From positions 1-64,000 of the forward strand of contig JAHBNG010000052.1 of the NCBI GenBank assembly GCA_019217005.1: a stretch of DNA of 64,000 nucleotides, in the 5' to 3' direction. Both the position numbers and the translations under genes were made by a program. Positions within the stretch are counted from its first letter, which is position 1. Every line of letters starts with the position of its first letter. The notes under the pieces are model-generated. The model searched no databases and was not told the origin of the DNA. It worked only from the letters and a program-made list of their open reading frames with translations. Positions 16,742-23,435 of this stretch are shown here, in pieces. Origin of the DNA: Chloroflexi bacterium TSY (GTDB lineage: Bacteria > Chloroflexota > Anaerolineae > Caldilineales > Caldilineaceae).

Positions 16742-17858
16742 ATGATTACCCTAAAAGCAGCAAAAGAATATGTTGATGAGGATTTTTTAGCAATAAAGCA
16801 AATTACTGGAAAAGGAAAAGGAAACAACACTTACATTTGTACTACTAAATCTGCTAAATATATTGTGCGTATAGATCCAGATGAGACAACACTTGATCGG
16901 TTCCAAAAAGAAGTATGGTGCATGAGTGAGGCACAAAAAGTTGGTGTCTTGGTGCCAAAAGTGCTCAAAATTGGCATGAAGCATCAGTCTCCATATATGG
17001 TCATGTCGTACATAGAAGGAATAGATGGAGATGATCTTGAGAAAAGTCAGCAGACAAAAATCTGGCAAAAGTTGGGGCAATATTCGCGTGAAATTCACAA
17101 TATGAAAACTAGTGGCTATGGTCACACTATGACTTCCAATGGCATCTTTAACGGAAATTGGCATACATTTGTTGACTACAATATAGAAAGTCTCCATGAG
17201 AACGATCCCCTAATTGAGCTAGGAATACTAACGCCAGAACATTCACAAACACTTCGCAGCATTTTTGAGAAGCTCAAAGATCGTCCGTTTAACTTTGGGC
17301 TTATTCACAATGATCTATCGCTCGATAACACTAGACTGAGTCAAGACGGGAAAGTGTATTTATTAGACTCAGTAGATCCAAATTTGGCGTTTTTGGCGAT
17401 TTTCAGTCGAGATTGCAGGGATTTTGGAGTCATTTATTCAGATTTCGGTTACAGAAAACAACCTATTTCATATCTGAAAATCGCCCAAATCTAACGCAAA
17501 AACTAGATATCGACCGGCAAATTTGTATTTATGTCAACTGTTTAGCCAGAATTCTCTCTCAAAACCTGAAATTTGGATCTACTGAGACTGGGGATCTGCT
17601 GGCGTAAATGTTGTTCCACATATGGACATTGCGGAGATATTAGAGTCAAGTCTTGATGAGAACGCCAAATTTTTTGGACTATTCTTGCAGCACTATGGCA
17701 TCAGCAGAAGCGAATACGAGCAAATGAAACCAGACATCGCCAATCTTAAATTATTGCAAAGCATTGATAAAATTAGATGGGCTATAGATAAAAGACCAGA
17801 CCTCATCGAAGTAAAGGCAAACATTTTTAAAAATATTTTTCACTACCAAATGGAATAG
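16742..17858 (+). pseudogene. Aminoglycoside/choline phosphotransferase-like kinase gene, split by a MITE
   Basis: Removing the 215-bp MITE (17370-17584) plus one AGACT copy restores one frame of about 298 codons. It runs MITLKAAKEYVDEDF..., catalytic loop FGLIHNDLSLDN (family H-x-D-x4-N), then VYLLDWGSAG, the DW metal motif of the APH fold, and on to ...KNIFHYQME-stop. The insertion falls exactly between the D and W codons of that motif and shifts the frame, so the current product lacks the metal-binding Asp context and the C-terminal lobe. APH-fold kinases phosphorylate small alcohols or aminoglycosides; the substrate is unknown here. A/T-rich codon use differs from the flanking sulfatase, suggesting acquisition by transfer. 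Confidence 0.9.
17370..17584. mobile_element. 215-bp MITE, copy 2 (16-bp TIR, 5-bp target duplication AGACT)
   Basis: Same length and ends as the copy at 6608-6822, with no differences seen when compared line by line. Flanked by AGACT at 17365-17369 and 17585-17589. With the AGTCT duplication of the other copy, this suggests AGNCT as the target, i.e. a 5-bp staggered cut. It disrupts the phosphotransferase gene. Confidence 0.93.
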
Positions 17859-17974
17859 CAATCGTAGATCACATATTTTATGTGACGAACCGACATTTGA
17901 ACCTGGGCGTTGTTGGACCAGTCAAGGAGGCATAGGTCGAAATCGTCGATAGCATGGACTGAAAAGGAGAAGCT

Positions 17975-18716
17975 ATGATAATCAACGAAATCAAAGGCCG
18001 GGTGCTCAAAGTGCCTCACTTCGGCTACCGCTGGCGGGATGGCTTTCCGCGCGCCCCGGCCGAGCGCGACACCTTTTTGCTACAGGTGGTTGCCGACAAT
18101 GGCCCTCCAGGCCATTGCATCGCCACGCGGCGCGGCAAAGTGCTTGGACAGCAGACCATCAGCTTGCTCAAACCGCTGATGGTCGGGGAGGATATGCTGG
18201 ACCGCGAAAAGACTTGGCAGCGGTTGTGGGACATGGGCCGAATGGGGACCGAAATTGTCGAAGCCCTGGGGGCGCTTGATGTGGCGCTTTGGGATCTGGC
18301 GGCGAAGGCGGCCGGTGTGCCTCTCTACAAGCATTTGGGCGCCTATCGCGACAGGGTGCCGACCTATGCCAGCACCTTCACCCAGGAGACGGTCGAGGAG
18401 TACCGGCCGCTGGCAATCGATTGTGTTGAGCGGGGCTACAAGGCGATCAAGCTGCACGCCTTCGGCGAGGTCAAAAAGGACATCGAGGCCTGTCGGGTGG
18501 TGCGTGACGCGGTGGGGCCGATATCGAATTGATGCTCGATGCCTCGGCTGCTTATACGTTCGAGGAGGCGTTGTGGGCTGGGCGGGAGCTGGAAAAGCTC
18601 AACTACTACTGGCTGGAAGAGCCGCTGCGGGACTACGAAACCACGGGATTGTAGGAATTGCACCGGCAGCTCGAAATCCACCTTTGCGTGGCCGAGACCG
18701 GCTGGGACAGCGTATA
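17975..18716 (+). pseudogene. Mandelate racemase/muconate lactonizing enzyme (enolase superfamily), frameshifted and truncated
   Basis: The 5' end is intact: AAAGGAGAAGCT then ATG, N-terminal capping domain MIINEIKGRVLKVPHFGYRW, then ALDVALWDLAAKAAGVPLYKHLG and the K-x-K-like site YKAIKLHAFG. A one-base loss near 18525 shifts the frame. The next frame carries DIELMLDASAAYTFEEAL, the metal-binding Asp strand, and WLEEPLRDYE with the second ligand Glu. A TAG follows at 18652-18654, then ELHRQLEIHLCVAETGW before homology stops at ~18716. The last third of the barrel is gone. Intact members dehydrate or racemise sugar acids, which fits the uronate-like theme of the window. Confidence 0.88.
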
Positions 18717-18930
18717 TATGAGCCGTACAGCTTTCTACTTAAACTTCAAAGAGGTGATGAAAGTCTCGCCGTTACAATATGCCAAGTCGGTGAAGCTGTT
18801 GGAGGCCCAAAAATTGCTCAAAGAAGGAAAACGTGTTGGCGAAGCGAGCGACCTGGTTGGTTACAATAAACTGGCCCAATTTAGCCGAGAGTACAAACGA
18901 TACTTTGGAATATTGCGCTCGGCCACCTAG
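18717..18930 (+). pseudogene. C-terminal fragment of an AraC-family regulator joined to the racemase-family remnant
   Basis: Begins MSRTAFYLNFKEVMKVSPLQYAKSV and continues LLEAQKLLKEGKRVGEASDLVGYNKLAQFSREYKRYFG. This is the second helix-turn-helix of AraC proteins with the usual S-Q-F-S-R-E-Y-K-R-x-F-G signature (Ser replaced by Ala). It is in the same frame as the preceding racemase-family tail, so the junction at ~18716 makes a nonsense hybrid. No first HTH helix or effector domain is present. Confidence 0.8.
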
Positions 18931-19223
18931 AGATTTGCTTTTTTGATCCGGCATCATTAACAAGGCTTTTCAGAATTTCAGGCGGTGTGCTGGTTCCTAC
19001 CTCATCTTTAGCCATTCTATGTGTCACCGCCGTTCAGTAGTATGCGAAATAACAAAGGGAGAGAAAGCGATGTGATCCGCTCTATATCCGCCAAGCGCCT
19101 TACGCATAACGACTTGTTTAGTCAGAATCATGAGGACGATATGTGGACACCGCAGACTCATAGTTAGACACAGGGTCAGCAACCACCAACTCTTAAAAGC
19201 CGAATAAAGACAACATAAAGATA

Positions 19224-20135
19224 ATGCACCAAAATAGTGAAGACACCCTCAAAGAATATCAGCGACGGGTTTTTGAGACAATGAATTATATCAGTGACCA
19301 TACTGATAAAAATCTTTCTTTAGAAGAAATTGCTCAAATTGCCCATTTTTCGAAGTTTCATTTTCACCGAATCTTTAAAGTATTTACCGGTGAAACTGTA
19401 GCGGATTTTACAAGAAGAATACGATTAGAAAAGGCTGCGAATTTGCTCTATTTTAATCCTGAGCAAAGTATTACAAGCATTGCCTTTGAGTGTGGCTTTT
19501 CCAGCTCACAAAATTTTGCAAAACAATTTAGCCGATATTTTGGCTTATCTCCCACTTATTTTCGTCAAAATAATAGGAAACAAGATTCTTTGGAAACCAT
19601 AAACGAAAAAATTTCTGCTCAGTCTAAACAAACCCTGATTTCTCCAGATATAGAAAAGTATCAATCGATGAATGTGATTATTCAGTCACTGCCGTCATTC
19701 AGTATTGCCTATCTTCGTTTTATAGAGGCATATGAAACGAAAGCCACACAAAGGGGAATACAGAAGTTGATAGACCTATTGACTGAGTATCATCTCGATT
19801 TTTCCTCAATTGTTGGCATTGTTTGGGACAACCCTGAAATTACGCTTCTCGAAAAATGCCGGTATGATCTTGGGGTGATAATCGAACCAGATGCTCAGAT
19901 TCCAGATGTTCTTAACATTCAAGAAATCCCTGGGGGGGACTATGCGGTTTATCGATGTGAAGTTTCTGACAACGACCTAGAACAGCCCTGGGATGATTTT
20001 GTTACTGCATGGTTGCCCTATAGCGGTTATTTACCTTCACTCGCACCAGGATATGAAATTTTTCACAAATATAATATTGAAAATTTGAATGAATCCTGGA
20101 TAATGGATATTTGCCTTCCTGTGACTCCTCTTTAA
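19224..20135 (+). CDS. AraC-family regulator with C-terminal GyrI-like effector-binding domain
   Basis: 303 aa. Residues ~10-115 are the two AraC helix-turn-helix units (LSLEEIAQIAHFSKFHFHRIFKVFTGE and ITSIAFECGFSSSQNFAKQFSRYFGLSPT). Residues ~150-300 are a GyrI/SbmC-like small-molecule-binding domain (FSIAYLRFIEAYETK; VGIVWDNPE; IQEIPGGDYAVYRCE). This is the Rob/BmrR-like arrangement in which the C-terminal domain senses hydrophobic ligands. The next gene (20323) is a small membrane protein in the same direction, a possible target. Low-GC codon use relative to the sulfatases. Confidence 0.88.
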   Translation: MHQNSEDTLKEYQRRVFETMNYISDHTDKNLSLEEIAQIAHFSKFHFHRIFKVFTGETVADFTRRIRLEKAANLLYFNPEQSITSIAFECGFSSSQNFAKQFSRYFGLSPTYFRQNNRKQDSLETINEKISAQSKQTLISPDIEKYQSMNVIIQSLPSFSIAYLRFIEAYETKATQRGIQKLIDLLTEYHLDFSSIVGIVWDNPEITLLEKCRYDLGVIIEPDAQIPDVLNIQEIPGGDYAVYRCEVSDNDLEQPWDDFVTAWLPYSGYLPSLAPGYEIFHKYNIENLNESWIMDICLPVTPL

Positions 20136-20322
20136 AGTAGCAAGACTGGAAACGCATCTTTTTGATAGCTCCTTTATAGTTAACTCAATTCGTTACAAAG
20201 CAATTCATACTGAGTTATCTTATGGCTACTAACCTTCGAGCTGCATAGCGAAAAGACGTGAATTGCGAACATATGTTCCGATATTAGGTTGATACCAAAT
20301 CAGAAAGATATAGGAGAATGTC

Positions 20323-20721
20323 ATGGAGCGTCGGCTTTTTCAAACAACCATTGCGGTTTTGAGCCTTATTCCCATTATGGATGCGGTCGTGGGCTTTTAT
20401 CAGGGGCCCAGCCATCTCTTCCCTGATGGCGGCACTTATCCGAACAATTTGGACAATCATTACAGATACCTCACAGGCGCATATCTAGCGGTAACTTTTG
20501 CTATTTGGTGGACGCTGGGTAATGTCGAGGAACGCGTCGTTCCTTTCCGGATGGTATGCACAGCAGTCTTTATCGGTGGCCTGGGACGCGTTATTTCCAT
20601 GGCAACAGTGGGTATGCCAGAATCGTCAGAATATATTGTCGGTGCCTTAATTGAGCTGGTTCTCGTACCGATTCTGCTTTTATGGCAAGTACGTCTGCGT
20701 CGAAAAGTTGGTGTTGCGTAG
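20323..20721 (+). CDS. DUF4345-type small membrane protein
   Basis: 132 aa, ATG preceded by AGGAGAATGTC. Four hydrophobic helices: TTIAVLSLIPIMDAVVGFY, YRYLTGAYLAVTFAIWW, RMVCTAVFIGGLGRVISM and IVGALIELVLVPILLLW. A conserved N-N-L-D-N-H-Y-R-Y-L-T-G segment precedes helix 2, as in DUF4345 proteins. Inner membrane, function unknown in the family. About 190 bp downstream of the AraC-GyrI regulator. Confidence 0.75.
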   Translation: MERRLFQTTIAVLSLIPIMDAVVGFYQGPSHLFPDGGTYPNNLDNHYRYLTGAYLAVTFAIWWTLGNVEERVVPFRMVCTAVFIGGLGRVISMATVGMPESSEYIVGALIELVLVPILLLWQVRLRRKVGVA

Positions 20722-20815
20722 CTAAATGACCTGAATCCGGCGAACCAGAAATGCTCCTCTCTTTGGGATGACAAATCATTTTTTCTGTACCATCGCCCCT
20801 AACAAAGCACATACA

Positions 20816-20908
20816 GCGGAGGTACCGAAAACCATTCCTCGACAAAGCGGCGCGTCATTCACTCTGTCTACATAGCTCGTGAGCATCCGCAGCAACTCAA
20901 TCAACGAA
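20816..20908 (+). pseudogene. Internal fragment of a phytanoyl-CoA dioxygenase gene
   Basis: Closely matches 11526-11618 of the PhyH gene at the nucleotide level and translates to GGTENHSSTKRRVIHSVYIAREHPQQLNQ, the segment after the third iron ligand including the 2-oxoglutarate Arg. Both ends are abrupt. The right end merges with an antisense sulfatase fragment across the shared bases CTCAATCAACG or similar. Confidence 0.85.
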
Positions 20909-21183
20909 ACCGGTGACTCATGCGTGGTGCCTGCTTTCCAGCCATCGGGAAAAGCGACGATCAACGGCACGCGACACGACCATTCGTAGAAACACCGTTT
21001 TTGCACCATCTCTTTTTCACGCCGTGATCGCTGGCAAAAATGACCACCATATTATCAGCCAACCCGTTCGCCTCCAACTCATCGAGTAATTCACCCACCT
21101 TACGATCCATATAAGTCACCAGGCCATAGTAGGTCCGCCGCAAGCGATACAACCCTTCGGGATCGCGCAGATTGTAACGGTGG
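20900..21183 (-). pseudogene. Internal fragment of a sulfatase gene
   Basis: On the minus strand, RYNLRDPEGLYRLRRTYYGLVTYMDRKVGELLDELEANGLADNMVVIFASDHG is the helix and second metal site of choline-sulfatase-like enzymes. In a shifted frame, VQKRCFYEWSCRVPLIVAFPDGWKAGTTHESPVSLIE is the following segment. A short deletion and frameshift at the join (~21005-21015) and the absence of both ends make it a fragment. It does not derive from any of the three intact sulfatases in the window. Confidence 0.85.
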
Positions 21184-21857
21184 GTGCCGGAAGTACCGCA
21201 ATGGACAAATTACCTTGAAGCGGTGGCCGATTTTTCTATTGGCCGTGCGCTACTCAATAGCACCATCGTCACGACGGTTACCGTACTTGGACAGATCATC
21301 GTTTGCTCACTGGGTGCCTATGCCTTTTCCCGTTTGCGCATCCCTGGGCGTGAGGGAATCTTTCTACTCTATCTGGCAACCATGATAATCCCCCATTTTG
21401 TGACGATTATCCCACTATATGCAATGGTCTGGTCTGCGGGGTTGATCGACACCTACCAAGCCCTGATCCTTCCCGGGCTCTTCAGCCCCTTTGGCACATT
21501 CTGGCTACGCCAATTTTTCAACCAGATCCCTATCAGCTTGGACGAAGCAACGCGGATGGATGGCGGTAATCACTGGCATATCTACTGGTATGTGATCATG
21601 CCTCTCTTTAGGGCAGGCTTAGGGGCGTTGGGCATCTTTAGTTTTCTTGGTATTTGGAATACTCTCTTGTGGCCTGTATTGGTGATCAATTCGAAAGAAC
21701 TCTTCACTCTGCCATTGGCCCTGGCCATGGCCCAGGGTCAGTTTGTGACTTTAATTCATATCCAGATGGCTGGTGCCGTGATTGCCAGCATTCCCGTGAT
21801 TATCGTCTTCTTGCTCTTACAAAAACAGTTTATTGAAAGCATTGCTCTGAGTGGAAT
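21184..21857 (+). pseudogene. MalG-type sugar ABC permease, N-terminally truncated, 3' end fused to a sulfatase fragment
   Basis: Carries WTNYLEAVADFSIGRALLNSTIV (start of the periplasmic loop region), five helices, the EAA loop DEATRMDGGNHWHIYWYVIMPLFRAGLGAL and the C-terminal IESIALSGMK. Transmembrane helix 1 and the cytoplasmic N-terminus (~70 residues) are missing. At ~21857 the frame breaks into sulfatase sequence at an AATGAAGAGGAG stretch, which would suit either gene. The partner MalF and binding protein are absent, so it is not functional. Confidence 0.85.
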
Positions 21858-22544
21858 GAAGAGGAGTGGCGCACGGTCATCGCCTATTCCCATGCCCACA
21901 TCATGTTGGTGGATGAAACCATCGGGCGCGTGCTTGATGCATTGGATTGGCTGGGATTAAGTGACTCGACAGCGGTCGTCTTCACCTCAGATCACGGCGA
22001 TATAGAGGGGGCGCACAATCGTTTTGATAAAGGCGCGTACTTCTACGAGGAAGTGTGGCGCATCCCGCTCATCATCCGCACGCCCAATGCCAGCCCAGCT
22101 ACTCAAGATGCATTTGTGTCGCTTATTGACGTTGGCGAAACTCTCTTTTGCCTGATCAATGCCGAAGCAGTCGCCGAACAACCGCGCGCTGGACGAAACC
22201 TCATGCCACTGGCCGGCGCCACGACCCGTCCCGCTGGCTGGCCGCAGACGGCGTACGGCGTCTACAATCGCTACAATGGTATGAGCTTTGCCGTACGCGC
22301 CATCCGCAACGAGCGCTATAAGTATGTCTGGAATCCGCAGGATATCGATGAACTTTATGATTTAGAGATCGATCCGTATGAGATGAGGAATTTGCAGGGA
22401 CAAATCAAATTCAATGCTATAGAAGCTGAACTGCGTCGCCAACTGATGGCGTGGTTGGCGACAATTTCTGATAGCCTGCCGGAACGGGTTGAGGAGTTGC
22501 CGCCAGCAGGGACGATTATGGCGACTGGAGAAATGGGACCGTAA
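21858..22544 (+). pseudogene. C-terminal fragment of a sulfatase gene
   Basis: The frame reads EEWRTVIAYSHAHIMLVDETIGRVLDALDWLGLSDSTAVVFTSDHGDIEGAHNRFDKGAYFYEEVWRIPLII and continues to a normal C-terminus (YKYVWNPQDIDELYDLEIDPYEMRNL), stop TAA at 22542. The N-terminal half with the formylglycine Cys is missing, so it cannot be active. An internal ATG at 21903 is not a genuine start. Confidence 0.9.
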
Positions 22545-22566
22545 GATAACAATTTGGAGGAAGAGA

Positions 22567-22606
22567 GATGATGAATAGCTGACAGCGCTGTCAGCTATTC
22601 ATCATC
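22567..22606. terminator. 40-bp perfect palindrome at the 3' end of the toxin-antitoxin pair
   Basis: GATGATGAATAGCTGACAGC (22567-22586) is followed directly by its exact complement to 22606. It covers the last four codons and stop of the antitoxin-like gene and lies just past the sulfatase fragment, so it could end transcription from both sides. No clear T-run. It has the same size as the palindrome at 61138-61177 but a different sequence. Confidence 0.55.
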
Positions 22607-22843
22607 TTCTGGAAGGATTCCTTGTTCTTTATGACGTTTTCTGAGTATCTCTAACAATTCAAGACCATGTTGTGCAGAACCCTGGGCTGCTCTCACGCGA
22701 AAACGCGTTTCGACATCAAACTCAGTAAGTATGATAGTGGTCATCTCTTCAAATAATTTATTGATGCTCATCTGTCGTTGTTTTGCGACTTCCTTTAGAC
22801 GCCGATGAGCCTCGTCTGGTAAACGTACGGTTAGTGCTGTCAT
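22595..22843 (-). CDS. Ribbon-helix-helix antitoxin-like protein
   Basis: 82 aa. The N-terminal TALTVRLPDEAHRRLKEVAKQRQMSINKLFEEMTTIIL is the beta-strand plus two helices of Arc/MetJ-type RHH DNA-binding proteins; the C-terminal ~35 residues are a charged tail that would bind the toxin. The start codon overlaps the stop of the PIN gene by 4 nt (ATGA), so the two are cotranscribed, with the toxin gene first. Expected to repress the operon, probably through the palindrome at 23260-23285. Confidence 0.85.
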   Translation of the reverse strand: MTALTVRLPDEAHRRLKEVAKQRQMSINKLFEEMTTIILTEFDVETRFRVRAAQGSAQHGLELLEILRKRHKEQGILPEDDE

Positions 22844-23268
22844 ATGCCCTCCTGTACGAATTGAGCAGGGGTCAAGGTTCTGATTTCCGGAAATGATAAA
22901 TCTGCATGTCTAAAATCACGAATATTGTGGGTAACCATGGCCATTGCTGGCGGAGCAATGGCCAATTCCATTACATGATTGTCACCTTCATCTTTCAAAT
23001 TAGGCCGCCATGTATAATAAACCCTTACCCAACGACTAATACTCAAAAGATCATTTAGCGCTTGCTGCCTTTCATCTTGATCTAAAAGGCATCGCGTAAA
23101 TAGTGCTTCCCGATCTAAAACGTCTTCGTATTCTAAAAAGAGAGATGTCCCCATAATGGGTTCATAGTGGCCTTGAAAACATAATTCCAGCACAGCAGCG
23201 CTTTTCCCAAAGGGATTTAACAAGGCCGAAACAAATACATTGGTATCAATGACGATTGATGGTATCAT
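22840..23268 (-). CDS. PIN-domain ribonuclease toxin
   Basis: 142 aa from the ATG at 23268. The frame is open further upstream to 23346, but MIPSIVIDTNVFVSALL is the standard PIN start. Acidic residues: D8 (VIDTN), E in FLEYEDVL (~48-50), D in DEGDNHVMELA (~103) and D in THNIRDF (~124), the PIN metal site of COG1569-type toxins. It would cleave RNA with Mg2+. It lies in an operon with the RHH protein. The start codon is inside a 26-bp palindrome, which suggests tight self-repression. Confidence 0.87.
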   Translation of the reverse strand: MIPSIVIDTNVFVSALLNPFGKSAAVLELCFQGHYEPIMGTSLFLEYEDVLDREALFTRCLLDQDERQQALNDLLSISRWVRVYYTWRPNLKDEGDNHVMELAIAPPAMAMVTHNIRDFRHADLSFPEIRTLTPAQFVQEGI

Positions 23269-23285
23269 GCCCCAGAATGATACCA
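23260..23285. promoter_or_regulatory. Operator-like palindrome over the PIN start codon
   Basis: TGGTATCAT (23260-23268) and ATGATACCA (23277-23285) are exact inverted repeats 8 nt apart; the first includes the toxin start codon. RHH antitoxins commonly bind such short dyads. No second copy was noticed elsewhere in the window. Confidence 0.6.
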
Positions 23286-23352
23286 TATGTGCCACTACTT
23301 TACAAGCTGATGGATGATTCATCGATAAAATATCCAATAGGCTCATCTAAGA

Positions 23353-23407
23353 AAATTGTGCAAATCGATGATTTCGTCAGAGACGAATTATTGCATCTGC
23401 ACAATTT
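23353..23407. promoter_or_regulatory. Dyad upstream of the GH2 gene
   Basis: AAATTGTGCA (23353-23362) pairs with TGCACAATTT (23398-23407), with an imperfect inner pair GATTTCGTC/GACGAATTA. It lies in the 167-bp divergent region between the PIN gene and the GH2 gene, 29 nt before the GH2 ATG. A regulator site or transcript hairpin are both possible. Confidence 0.4.
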
Positions 23408-23435
23408 CGTCTGATAAGCAATACAATAAAGAGTA

